Shown here: positions 8,635 through 17,211 of the stretch, in pieces | Numbering within the stretch: position 1 is the first letter of the stretch | How the letters are laid out: the number at the start of each line of letters is the position of its first letter | NCBI GenBank assembly: GCA_040902895.1 | Contig: JBBDWL010000047.1 | Span: 62,001-126,000 of the forward strand | Direction of reading: 5' to 3' | DNA length: 64,000 nucleotides | Origin: JALYRV01 sp040902895 | Lineage (GTDB): Bacteria > Acidobacteriota > Vicinamibacteria > Vicinamibacterales > SCN-69-37 | Made by a program: the position numbers and the translations under genes | The notes under the pieces: model-generated | Told to the model about the DNA's origin: nothing | The model's database searches: none | The model's input: only the letters and a program-made list of their open reading frames with translations

Positions 8635-9667
8635 TCGCTTCGCCGGTCTCCGGAATGCCGCCCTGCACCTGCTGGGCCACTTCGCGCAGGCGCTCCTGCG
8701 CCGCCGTGCGCATACGTTCGAGCAGATCCTGAATGCGCTGTGCCTGCCGCGTGATCACGGCGACGTCTCGCTGCAGCGCCGGATCCGGATATCCCCGTTC
8801 GAGCAGATCGCAGTGACCGGTGATCGTCTGCAGCGCGCTCTGGATCTCGCTGGCGATCGACAGGGTCAGCTCCGCCATGGCCTCCATCGTGCGGTAGCGC
8901 GCCACGGCCTGCTGCAGCTGCTGCGCGACGTAGGCCACCGCCAGAATCTCGGCGATCGGCGCGAGCGCCGCGCGATGTTCGTCGGTGAAGGCGTTTTTCA
9001 CGCGCGAGACGACATTCAGCGTGCCGACCGCTTTGTTCTTCGAGACGAGCGGCAGCACCATGCCCGATTGAAATCCACTTTGGTGCAGCACGTTGGCATC
9101 GAGGAAGTCGGCCGCCTGGGCCGAGACGTCGGGCACGATCAGCGCCTGACACGTGCGGACGACCTGGCCAATGTGGGTGCGATCGATGTTGAACGCGAGA
9201 TCGACGCGCGGCCGGGTGCGGCGCTCCGGCTCGGCCACGCGTGCCGTGAAGGTCTGAAACTCCTGCCCGCCGTCCTTCAGCAGCGCAAGACCGACGCGGT
9301 CGCAGGGCACGATGCGCGCGACGCGCCGGGCCAGCGCCTGAAACGCCAGCGTCACGTCAGTCGATCGCGCGAGCGTTTGCAGCATCTCGTTGTGCGCTTC
9401 GAGCTGCTCGACCTGATCGACCGTGGCGCGATAATCCCGCTCGCGCGCCTCCATGACGCGCCGCAGTGACGAGAAGGAGCTGATGGCGACCGCTGTGAGC
9501 GCGAAGACGACCATCCACGCGATGAGGATAAGTCCCGGCTCGTACAGGCCCGCGGGCACAAGGCCGCGGCCGGCGGCAAACCAGAAGACCAGCTGCAGGA
9601 TCGCGCCCGCCGCGATCAGCATGAAGACAAGGCGGCGTGACTGCGCACCCTGCAGCTGGGGGTTCAT
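8627..9667 (-). CDS. Membrane GAF-domain protein with degenerate kinase-like helix
   Basis: A 346-residue protein: two transmembrane helices near residues 12-30 and 45-65, a coiled-coil linker, a GAF domain (about 90-240) and a C-terminal helical region. The helix segment with ASEIQSALQTITGHCDLL looks like a histidine-kinase dimerisation helix, but the phospho-acceptor histidine is not in its usual place and no ATPase domain follows. It may sense a ligand or redox state and act through protein contacts. The ATG overlaps the stop of the molybdopterin oxidoreductase gene (ATGA), so it is translated with that enzyme. That coupling suggests a regulatory or assembly role for the complex (inference). 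Confidence 0.7.
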   Translation of the reverse strand: MNPQLQGAQSRRLVFMLIAAGAILQLVFWFAAGRGLVPAGLYEPGLILIAWMVVFALTAVAISSFSSLRRVMEARERDYRATVDQVEQLEAHNEMLQTLARSTDVTLAFQALARRVARIVPCDRVGLALLKDGGQEFQTFTARVAEPERRTRPRVDLAFNIDRTHIGQVVRTCQALIVPDVSAQAADFLDANVLHQSGFQSGMVLPLVSKNKAVGTLNVVSRVKNAFTDEHRAALAPIAEILAVAYVAQQLQQAVARYRTMEAMAELTLSIASEIQSALQTITGHCDLLERGYPDPALQRDVAVITRQAQRIQDLLERMRTAAQERLREVAQQVQGGIPETGEAIR

Positions 9668-12327
9668 GGCCCGGTAATGGTATATGCGTCGAGCACCGGG
9701 CGCAGCGGCCGATCGAACCAGAGCGGACGGCGGAGGCCGCCGGGCCCGGGAGCGGGCCGGGTGCGCTCCAGCCACTCGCGATAGAGCTCGTGCGAGCGGC
9801 CGGTGTCGACCTCGATATCGCCGTACGCGTCAGTGTCGCCCGCCTTTTCGACCGTGACGCGCAGATGCCAGCAGTGCATGCCGCTCACAGGGTCTGGCTG
9901 CACGGGAAAGGTCAGGTTCTGGTGGACGCCGATTTCGCTCCACCAGACGCGGCCGCTGTCGGGATCGCCGCTCTCGAACGGCTGCGCGCCATGCACCTGC
10001 TTCATCGAATAGCGCCCACCGGTCTTCCGCTCGATCCGCACCAGCGCCGACGCGCTGCGCGATCCGCCCTCGTCTTCGTGCAGCCGCCAGCGTCCCAGAT
10101 GATGCGACATGGCGACGATGCCGGGGCGGAGGCCTTCGGTGACCCAGGCGCGCGTGACGAAGTAGCCGATGGCCGTCTTCACTTTCACCAGACCGCCGCT
10201 TTCGATGCCGAGTCGCGCGGCATCAGGTGTCGCGATCCAGAGCGGATTGGAATGCGAGATCTCGTACGCCCACTTCACCGCGCCGCGGGTGTGGATGAGC
10301 GTCGGCAACCGGAAGTTCGGCAGCAGATCGAACTCGCCGTCTTCGCGCTTCAGATCCTTCCAATGCACGTGGCCCGGCACGTAGCGCGGAATCGCGTGCT
10401 CGCCCCATCCCCAGTCGACGAGCGTCTGTGAGTAAAACTCCAGCTTTTTCGACGGCGTGTTGAAGCCGTCCTGTTCGTGCGTCCGGCTGTACGCGTCGTC
10501 CTCGACCTTGAAGACGCCGTACTTGCGCATGTATTCGAGCGGCTTCAGCCCTTCGCGCGCGGCGGTCTCGGGAAGACCGGGCACGGAGTTCTCGAACATC
10601 CAGCCGTAGTACTCGTCCATCGTGATGCGCTCACCGGGGCGGTACGGCGACTCCCAGAACTTGCGCAAGCCGAGCGACCCGTCGTGATCGATGCGCCACG
10701 TGAGCTCGGCCCAGAACTCACTCTCTTCCCAGACCTCGCCCGGATTGGCGTCCTTCGTATCGATCGCCGGATTGCCCGCTTTCTCGCGGGCGACGCGCAC
10801 GACCGGCTGCCGGAAGCCGAGCCACCTGGCGGCGTGCGTCTCCTGACTCATCGTGTCGTGCCGTTCCGTGCCAAGCCCCATCGGCAGAATGTAGTCGGCG
10901 AACCATGCCGTCTCGCTCCACGTCGGCGTCAGCGCGATATGCATGCCGATCTTCGACTCGTCTTCGAGCACTTCCATCCACGAGAAGCCGTCGGGATTGG
11001 TCCAGAGCGGGTTGTACACGCGCGTGAAATAGACATCGAGCTTTCCGCGCCCCTCTTTGAGGAAGTGCGGCAGCAGGAAGCTCATCTCGTGGAACGACAG
11101 CGGGAACTCGCGAGGGAAGAGCAGCTCGTTCCAGTAGCCCGGCGGCGGCGGAGGATTCGGATGCTTCGGCACGAACTTGTTGGTGGCGTTGAGATTGACG
11201 CCCCCTTTCGCGCCGATGGCGCCCGTCAGCACCACCAGCAGATACACGCAGCGCGTGATCTGCCATCCCCAGAGATTGCCCGCGGCGGCGGCGCGCCAGC
11301 TGTGCGTCGAGAAGGCCGTGCCGGCATCGGCCACCGCGCGTGCCGCCTGCTCGATTCGATCCGCGCTCACGCCCGTTTCGGCGGCGGCATATTCGAACGT
11401 GAAGGGCGCGTACTCCTCCTTGAGCGCGTCGATGAACGCCTGGAACGTGGAAGGGGACGCCGGCTTCTCGGCGGCGAGGTACTCCTGCCAGTTGACCCAC
11501 GTCTCGACGAACGCGCGATTGAACCGATTCTCGACCAGCAGATACCGCGCGATCGCCAGCAGGATGGCGCCTTCGGTGCCGGAGTAGGCCGGCAGCCACA
11601 GGTCTGACTTCGCCGACGTGTTCGAGAGCCGCGGATCGATCACGATGAGCGTCGCGCCCTTGGCCTGGCCCTCGATGATGCGCTGTGCATGCGGATTGAA
11701 GTAGTGGCCAGACTCGAGATGCGACGAGAGCAGCAGAATCGTCTTTGCATTGGCGTGGTCGGGCGACGGGCGATCCGATCCGCACCACAAAAAATGCCCG
11801 AGACGGGCCGACGATGAGCAGACGTTCGTGTGGCTGTTGTGCCCGTCGACGCCCCACGTCTGCAGCGTGCGATTCGCGTAGCCGTCTTCGCCGGGCCGGC
11901 CGACGTGATACATCAGCTCGTTCTTGCGCCCGTCCTGAATCGCGCGGCGAATCCGTCCGGCGATGTCGTCGAGCGCCGCGTCCCAGCTCACGCGCTCCCA
12001 CCGCCCGTCGCCGCGTTTGCCCGTGCGCTTCAGCGGATAGAGGATGCGATCGGGATCTTCGAGCTGATTGGGCGTGACCACGCCCTTGGCGCACGTGCGG
12101 CCGCGGCTGCCGGGATGCACCGGATTGCCCTCGATCTTGCGGACGTCCAGCGTGTCTTTGTCGACATACGCGAGGATGCCGCACGCCGACTCGCAGTTGA
12201 AGCAGATCGACGGAATGATCCAGTAGCGGCGCCGATCCTTCTTCGGCCACGACGTCGACTCGAAGTCCACGTAGTTGTCCCACTCGGACGGATCGGGATG
12301 AGTTCGGAAGCCTTTGTCGGGTCTCAT
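9664..12327 (-). CDS. Molybdopterin oxidoreductase, catalytic subunit (CISM type)
   Basis: An 887-residue bis-MGD enzyme of the DMSO-reductase superfamily. The N-terminal 4Fe-4S site is CFNCESACG with a fourth cysteine in RTCAKG (about residues 42-82). The segment HTNVCSSSARLGHF suggests a cysteine ligand to Mo or W, as in polysulfide, thiosulfate, tetrathionate or arsenate reductases. No twin-arginine signal is seen, so the enzyme probably faces the cytoplasm. The gene upstream is the ferredoxin-NrfD subunit, giving a typical complex iron-sulfur molybdoenzyme. The substrate cannot be read from sequence; a sulfur-compound role is likely but not proven. A repeat-rich gap of 190 bp separates it from the upstream gene. 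Confidence 0.85.
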   Translation of the reverse strand: MRPDKGFRTHPDPSEWDNYVDFESTSWPKKDRRRYWIIPSICFNCESACGILAYVDKDTLDVRKIEGNPVHPGSRGRTCAKGVVTPNQLEDPDRILYPLKRTGKRGDGRWERVSWDAALDDIAGRIRRAIQDGRKNELMYHVGRPGEDGYANRTLQTWGVDGHNSHTNVCSSSARLGHFLWCGSDRPSPDHANAKTILLLSSHLESGHYFNPHAQRIIEGQAKGATLIVIDPRLSNTSAKSDLWLPAYSGTEGAILLAIARYLLVENRFNRAFVETWVNWQEYLAAEKPASPSTFQAFIDALKEEYAPFTFEYAAAETGVSADRIEQAARAVADAGTAFSTHSWRAAAAGNLWGWQITRCVYLLVVLTGAIGAKGGVNLNATNKFVPKHPNPPPPPGYWNELLFPREFPLSFHEMSFLLPHFLKEGRGKLDVYFTRVYNPLWTNPDGFSWMEVLEDESKIGMHIALTPTWSETAWFADYILPMGLGTERHDTMSQETHAARWLGFRQPVVRVAREKAGNPAIDTKDANPGEVWEESEFWAELTWRIDHDGSLGLRKFWESPYRPGERITMDEYYGWMFENSVPGLPETAAREGLKPLEYMRKYGVFKVEDDAYSRTHEQDGFNTPSKKLEFYSQTLVDWGWGEHAIPRYVPGHVHWKDLKREDGEFDLLPNFRLPTLIHTRGAVKWAYEISHSNPLWIATPDAARLGIESGGLVKVKTAIGYFVTRAWVTEGLRPGIVAMSHHLGRWRLHEDEGGSRSASALVRIERKTGGRYSMKQVHGAQPFESGDPDSGRVWWSEIGVHQNLTFPVQPDPVSGMHCWHLRVTVEKAGDTDAYGDIEVDTGRSHELYREWLERTRPAPGPGGLRRPLWFDRPLRPVLDAYTITGP

Positions 12328-12517
12328 GCCGATGCTCGGGGCTTGGTCCGGTATTGCACCCCAACGCGCAAAGAACGCGCGTTGGGGGCCCGCCTGAGCG
12401 CCGGCGAGGAAATGACCGGGCGCGGCTGCGATTTCTTAACGCCGTCGCGAATGAACACCGGACACCGCCCCTGCGCGTGGACCATACCAACAACCAGCAA
12501 CCAACAACCAGCAACCG
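12328..12517. other. Intergenic gap with dispersed repeat
   Basis: The 190-bp gap between the two oxidoreductase subunit genes is mainly a copy of the repeat also found at 58625-58712, followed by simple CAACAACCAGCAACC-type sequence. A minus-strand reading frame through it is the repeat itself and not a gene. No promoter was identified. Confidence 0.5.
12341..12427 (+). repeat. 87-bp dispersed repeat, copy 1
   Basis: It matches 58625-58712 in reverse orientation with few differences. It contains an inner palindrome CCAACGCGC...GCGCGTTGG. Its right flank (about 12415-12449) also matches 14171-14205. Confidence 0.8.
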
Positions 12518-14041
12518 TCATGAAATAGGCACACACTGTCCTGCATCCACCCACACGTACTCCCACGCGAAGGCGCCCGCGAGCGCGAGCAGCGATGCCA
12601 CCATCAGCAGCGAAGCGGGAACGGTGCCGGCGATTCCGAATGCGAGCATCGCCAGCGGCACGATGCCGCCGAGGCCAAGGGAGATACCCCAGAACAGGCG
12701 CGCGTAGGGGCCGCGGCGGATCGCGCCGACCGCGAGCTCGTGATGGCGCGTCGGACTCGGCGCGAGCAGGTTCTCGAAGACAAGGAAGACGAGATGCACC
12801 GCGAGCGCGCCGAACAGCGAGAGCGCGAGCATCCGCGTCGCGCCGGCCGCATCCGCCAGGAATGGCGCGACGAGCAGCAGCACCGCGGCGGCTTCAACGA
12901 CGGCCTGCGCGATCAGATCGACGGCGGCGTACGGGCCCTGCCAGAGATCGCGCGCGAGGCCTTGCGCGAACAGAAATCCGGTGTACGACGTGGCCGCCAG
13001 CGCAATGACGAGTGCCGGCGCAGCCATCCAGGTCATCAGCCACGGCAGCCCGAACACGCCGGCCGCAAGCCAGAGTGTCGAGATGGCCCCATGCGCCGTC
13101 AGAAAATACGCGCCCCACGTCATCCACGATCGCCAGTTCGGCCGGATCAGAATGTAATAAAAGCGCTCCGGCCGCTCGAGATCGATGATGAGTACCGCCG
13201 CCGTGATGATTGAAAAGACGAGCGACACGATTGGGGCGGCAATCTGCACGAGCGTGCTTCGCTCGCCCGCGAACCACAGCAGCGCCGCAAGCAGCATCGC
13301 TCCTGTCGCAATGCCCTTCGTGAGCAGATAGAGCGCCATGTCGAGCCCCCACGCCTGCGCGTGCGGCACGTCGTAATCGACACGCGGCGCGCCGGGCTGT
13401 TTCGGGTCTTCGGTGAGTGCGCCGAGAGGCCGCATCACGACCTGGCCCTCTTTGTACATGAAGGGCCGCGTCGCCACTTCAGGCTGAATCGCCGCTTCTT
13501 CGGCGCCGATGTAGAAGATCTTCGGCTTCGTCCCCTTGTCGGGCCTGCGCACCGTGACTGCCTCGCGCTGCAGTATCTGCGCGACCTCGCTCGCAGGATC
13601 GTCCAGGTCGCCGAAGATGCGGCATTCGGTGGGACACACGCTCACGCACGCCGGCTGCAGCTTGTTCTCGACGCGGTTCGCGCAGAAGTTGCACTTCTCG
13701 GCCGTATGCGTGTTGGGATCGATGAACAGCTGGTCGTACGGGCACGCCGCCATGCATGCGCGGCATCCGATGCACGAATCGCCGTTGAAGTCGACGATGC
13801 CGTCGCGGCGCTTGAAGAGCGTGTTGGTCGGACAGATCGTCACGCACGGCGCGTCGTCGCACTGATTGCAGAGGACGGGGAAGAAGAACCGCGTCGTGTC
13901 GGGAAAGGAGCCTTTCTCGACGGTCTTCACCCAGCAGCGATGCACGCCGACCGGAATTTCGTGCTCGGCCTTGCAGGCGATCGAGCAGGCGTGGCAGCCG
14001 ATGCACTTGCGGAGATCGATTGCGAAGCCGTAGTTCGCCAC
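12518..14041 (-). CDS. Fused 4Fe-4S ferredoxin and NrfD-type membrane subunit
   Basis: A 507-residue fusion. Residues about 1-180 hold a PsrB/DmsB-like ferredoxin with four cysteine clusters (CIGCHACSIAC, CNQCDDAPC, CIGCRACMAAC, CNFC then CVSVC), enough for four 4Fe-4S centres. Residues about 225-505 form an NrfD/PsrC-like quinone-interacting domain with about eight membrane helices. The protein would pass electrons between the quinone pool and the molybdopterin subunit encoded next. A fusion of these two subunits is less common than separate genes. The start is a GTG at 14041, 11 bases after the methyltransferase stop. A TATAGT box at 14052-14057, spanning that stop, could give an independent promoter. 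Confidence 0.87.
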   Translation of the reverse strand: MANYGFAIDLRKCIGCHACSIACKAEHEIPVGVHRCWVKTVEKGSFPDTTRFFFPVLCNQCDDAPCVTICPTNTLFKRRDGIVDFNGDSCIGCRACMAACPYDQLFIDPNTHTAEKCNFCANRVENKLQPACVSVCPTECRIFGDLDDPASEVAQILQREAVTVRRPDKGTKPKIFYIGAEEAAIQPEVATRPFMYKEGQVVMRPLGALTEDPKQPGAPRVDYDVPHAQAWGLDMALYLLTKGIATGAMLLAALLWFAGERSTLVQIAAPIVSLVFSIITAAVLIIDLERPERFYYILIRPNWRSWMTWGAYFLTAHGAISTLWLAAGVFGLPWLMTWMAAPALVIALAATSYTGFLFAQGLARDLWQGPYAAVDLIAQAVVEAAAVLLLVAPFLADAAGATRMLALSLFGALAVHLVFLVFENLLAPSPTRHHELAVGAIRRGPYARLFWGISLGLGGIVPLAMLAFGIAGTVPASLLMVASLLALAGAFAWEYVWVDAGQCVPIS

Positions 14042-14052
14042 GAGTGGAGCGA

Positions 14053-17000
14053 CTATATCGCAGCCCGCTCGTCTTCGGTCAGGCCGTAGAGGTTGGCGAC
14101 GGCTGCCTCAACGGCCTCTGGCTCCGAGCGGTGATCTCCTCCGCGTCGCCGGACTGCGGCCGCGCCAAAGAGCGGTCGCGGCTGCGATCTTTTAACGCCG
14201 TCGCTGCGGAAATCACCACTCGGAGCCAGAGGCGCGAGTCCGTCAACTGCTCTGTCGCGCTCCGGCACCGGCAGCCATTCCATCAGCGACGTCGTCAGGT
14301 GCGAGCCGACGAAGAGGCGGATGAGAAAGTTCGCGACGCGGCTGTTCAGGATGATGCAGAGAGCCTGCAGTGCCGGCGCGTCCCAGTCGTTGCGAAGGCA
14401 GAAGAGGCTGTGGCTCGTCACCATGCCGGCCGGCACGATCGCGGCGATGACGGTCTGGCGGTTGGTGGCGGCCGTGACGTCGCGATAGGCGAGCCGGGGC
14501 CGATCGAACGGGCAATGGGGAAGCAGGCGGCGCGCGGCGGCTCGAGTGATGCGATGGCAGCCGCCGCTGATATCGATGCGATGCGGGTGCACGTGCTTGC
14601 CCTCGAGCACCGGCATGCCCGATCGCCCGAACGACGGCCGATCTTCCGTCAGGTTCAGCTCGCGGCCGAACGAAGCGCTCCAGCCGAGCGGATCGCCGAG
14701 CGCGCGATGGCTGCGCGCCAGCTTCGCCGCAATCGCCAGTGTGCGCTCGTCACGGACGTCCGGCACGCGCCTCGAGGGACCGCCGAGCGCGCGCAGCACC
14801 GCGTCGGTGAGAACAGGACCGTTGTCAGTGGCGCCGGCGTCCGGTAGATCGTCGAGCGCCCGCACGCCGCGATCGGTGCGCGTGATCTCGATGGTCTCAG
14901 TGGCCGCGCCGGTGGTCAGCGTGAGCGCTGCGAAGCGCAGACTGCGATGGGCCTGAAAGATCGCTTCGGCGTTGTCGAACCGCCCAAGCGTGTCGATGCG
15001 CGTGCCATCCAACAGGTGATTCCGCAACGCGGCCGATCCATCGTCAGTCATGAGGCCCCACGGCACCACCAGTCCGATGCGGCCGCCGTGGCGCGCGAGT
15101 TGAAGGGAGCGCTCGAGAAACAGTTGATAGAGGTTCAGGTGGCCGCCCGTCAGCGCGTAGAGACCTGAGCCTCGGAGGAATCCCTTGAGCGTGTCGCGGC
15201 CGCGCGAGCCGGCGCCGGCGCGCAGCATTTCCCACGGCGGGTTCCCGATGACGGCGTCGAAACCGCCGGCCTCGGGTTGCGGTGAGGTGCGCAGGCCGGC
15301 ACCACTCAACACATCCGGGAACTCGAGCGGCCAGTGAAAGAAGCGCTCGGCCGCCTGAACCGCCGCGGTCTCGCGCAACCGGCGCGCCATGCCGCGCCGC
15401 GGCAGAATCCGAGACGCTCTCACCATCGCGTCGGCGAGCGCGGCGTACTCGCGCGCGTCAGGACGTGCGCGCGCCGGCAGGAACCACCACGCGCACCAGG
15501 CGTCGCAGAGCGCGCGCCACGATGCGAGAGCGCTCTCGCTCAATGTCTCGAAATATTTCTGCTTGCGTCTGACGTCGGCGAGCGAGTCTTCGGGCATGCG
15601 CGCGAGCCGGACGGATCGTTCGGCGCCGCTGCGCAGCGGTGCGGCGCACGCATCCTCATCAAACAGCGGCAGCGGAGCCATGCGCGGCGCCAACCCAGGC
15701 GGACGTCCGGCACGGAATGGGTCGATACCTGCGAGGCTGTTGCCGCATTTCAATCGATGATCCAGAAAACCAAGCGGTTTGTCGCCCGAAAGCGTTGCGA
15801 GCCAGAGGGAGAGTTTGGCGAGCATCACGGCGGTGGGATTGGCATCCACGCCGTAAAGACACCGTTGCGCGACGAGTCTTCGGAAATGCCGGCGATCGCC
15901 CTCGGTGACATCACCCTCGGGAAGCGAGCCCTCGCTCGTCAGTGCGCGCTCGAGCGAGCCCGCAAGATAATGCAGCGCGGCGATGAGAAACGCTCCGCTG
16001 CCCATCGCCGGATCGACCACGCGAAGCGCGAGGATGCGCTCGGACGATGCGCCCGCGACGAGCGGGGCGAGCGTGCGCCGCACGAGGAACTCGGTGAGCG
16101 GACGAGGCGTGTAGAAGGAGCCCGACTCCTTGCGCGCACGGCCTTCGCCCGCCGGATCCAGATCGAGCACGCGCTCGTAGATCGACCCGAGCTCCTCGAC
16201 ATCGAGCTCCGCATAGTTGACGCGGCGCGCGCCGCCGCGGGCAGGCCGGTACTCGACCAGCGATGCCAGCGCGTCAGATGCCGGCCGATCCAGTCTGGAG
16301 TCGAGCGCCGCGGATGCCGCCCACTTCCTGACACGCAAGGGTGCGAACAACCGGCCGTTGAAGCCCGTGACCTGCAGCGTGCCGGCGGCGCAGCCGGCGC
16401 CGAGCAGCCGGCGTCCGGCTTCGAGGGCGGCCCACACGCCGCGGGCGTCGTGCGGACGCTGTCGTGCGGCGAGGCCCGCGAGCGAATAGTGATCGCGATA
16501 CACACGATGCCAGACCGGCACGAGCGAGCGCGCTTCGGCAAAGAGCACGAAGAGCATCCGGAAGAGCACGGCAATGCCGGTATCGAACGGCAGCTTGCGC
16601 GTGAGCGCATCGAGCGATCCGCTGACGCCGTCACGAAGGCCATTCTTGAGTTCGGTCGACGAGGCGTCAGAGGCGCGCACGGCGTCGCCAATCGAACCGC
16701 GGGCGAAGGCGACGGATTCAACCAGCGCCGCCGTAAAAGCTGCCGTCGCGGCGTCACTGACCAGATGGTCGAGTGCGATCACCGCAATCCGGCGGGGCGC
16801 AGCCGGCCGCACGTCGATGATGCCGAGGGCAACGCCGTTGAAGCCGATCGCCCACTCGACATCTGATTCGAGCGCCGCGCGAAGCACCGTGCGCGAGCCA
16901 AGCGCAAGAGCGCGCTGCCAGCCGAACGCAAAGAGCGCAAGCGTCTCGCCCGAGGGTGACATGGCCACCGCATGGTTCTCTGCGCGGCGGCAGGGAAAGC

Positions 17001-17211
17001 CCAGATCCGCCTCGAAGAGAGTTTCGATTACTTCGAGCAGGCGCCGCTCACTGGTCGCGGGTCCAAGAGTGGAGAGTGCGGCCGCGGCCCAGTGCGCAAT
17101 CGCGGTTGCGGCCGCGGCGAAGGTGTCGCTCGCCTGGGTCTGCAGCCAGTCGCCAGCGGCGCGGGCCGATATGAGCGTGCCCGTCAGCCCCGCTATTGGT
17201 CCGTCGGACAT
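14053..17211 (-). CDS. Large N6-adenine DNA methyltransferase (Eco57I/DrmMI-like)
   Basis: A 1052-residue protein. Residues 364-369 (GSFYTP) and the SAM-binding motif DPAMGSGAF (400-408) are followed by the catalytic NPPW at 657-660, so it should methylate adenine in DNA. The N-terminal 350 residues resemble the helical part of type IIG or type I-like methylases; I see no PD-(D/E)xK nuclease motif. The ATG at 17211 overlaps the helicase gene by 19 bases, so the two form one unit. In class 1 DISARM a similar large methylase (drmMI) sits with an SNF2 helicase (drmD). Near the C-terminus, 14171-14205 is an in-frame copy of a dispersed repeat. Restriction activity cannot be assumed. Confidence 0.85.
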   Translation of the reverse strand: MSDGPIAGLTGTLISARAAGDWLQTQASDTFAAAATAIAHWAAAALSTLGPATSERRLLEVIETLFEADLGFPCRRAENHAVAMSPSGETLALFAFGWQRALALGSRTVLRAALESDVEWAIGFNGVALGIIDVRPAAPRRIAVIALDHLVSDAATAAFTAALVESVAFARGSIGDAVRASDASSTELKNGLRDGVSGSLDALTRKLPFDTGIAVLFRMLFVLFAEARSLVPVWHRVYRDHYSLAGLAARQRPHDARGVWAALEAGRRLLGAGCAAGTLQVTGFNGRLFAPLRVRKWAASAALDSRLDRPASDALASLVEYRPARGGARRVNYAELDVEELGSIYERVLDLDPAGEGRARKESGSFYTPRPLTEFLVRRTLAPLVAGASSERILALRVVDPAMGSGAFLIAALHYLAGSLERALTSEGSLPEGDVTEGDRRHFRRLVAQRCLYGVDANPTAVMLAKLSLWLATLSGDKPLGFLDHRLKCGNSLAGIDPFRAGRPPGLAPRMAPLPLFDEDACAAPLRSGAERSVRLARMPEDSLADVRRKQKYFETLSESALASWRALCDAWCAWWFLPARARPDAREYAALADAMVRASRILPRRGMARRLRETAAVQAAERFFHWPLEFPDVLSGAGLRTSPQPEAGGFDAVIGNPPWEMLRAGAGSRGRDTLKGFLRGSGLYALTGGHLNLYQLFLERSLQLARHGGRIGLVVPWGLMTDDGSAALRNHLLDGTRIDTLGRFDNAEAIFQAHRSLRFAALTLTTGAATETIEITRTDRGVRALDDLPDAGATDNGPVLTDAVLRALGGPSRRVPDVRDERTLAIAAKLARSHRALGDPLGWSASFGRELNLTEDRPSFGRSGMPVLEGKHVHPHRIDISGGCHRITRAAARRLLPHCPFDRPRLAYRDVTAATNRQTVIAAIVPAGMVTSHSLFCLRNDWDAPALQALCIILNSRVANFLIRLFVGSHLTTSLMEWLPVPERDRAVDGLAPLAPSGDFRSDGVKRSQPRPLFGAAAVRRRGGDHRSEPEAVEAAVANLYGLTEDERAAI
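14171..14205. repeat. Partial dispersed repeat inside the methyltransferase gene
   Basis: CGCGGCTGCGAT-C-TTTTAACGCCGTCGC closely matches the flank of the repeat at 12415-12449. It is read in frame near the C-terminus as a short basic insert (DGVKRSQPRP). Confidence 0.6.

Noticed and set aside
12324..12566. Minus-strand open frame in the oxidoreductase gap
   Set aside because: Its residues are those of the dispersed repeat, read elsewhere as inserts in other genes.
15334..16866. Long plus-strand open frame (510 codons) opposite the methyltransferase gene
   Set aside because: It is opposite a gene with clear SAM-binding and NPPW motifs, and its own translation is arginine-rich without domains. 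It is a shadow.
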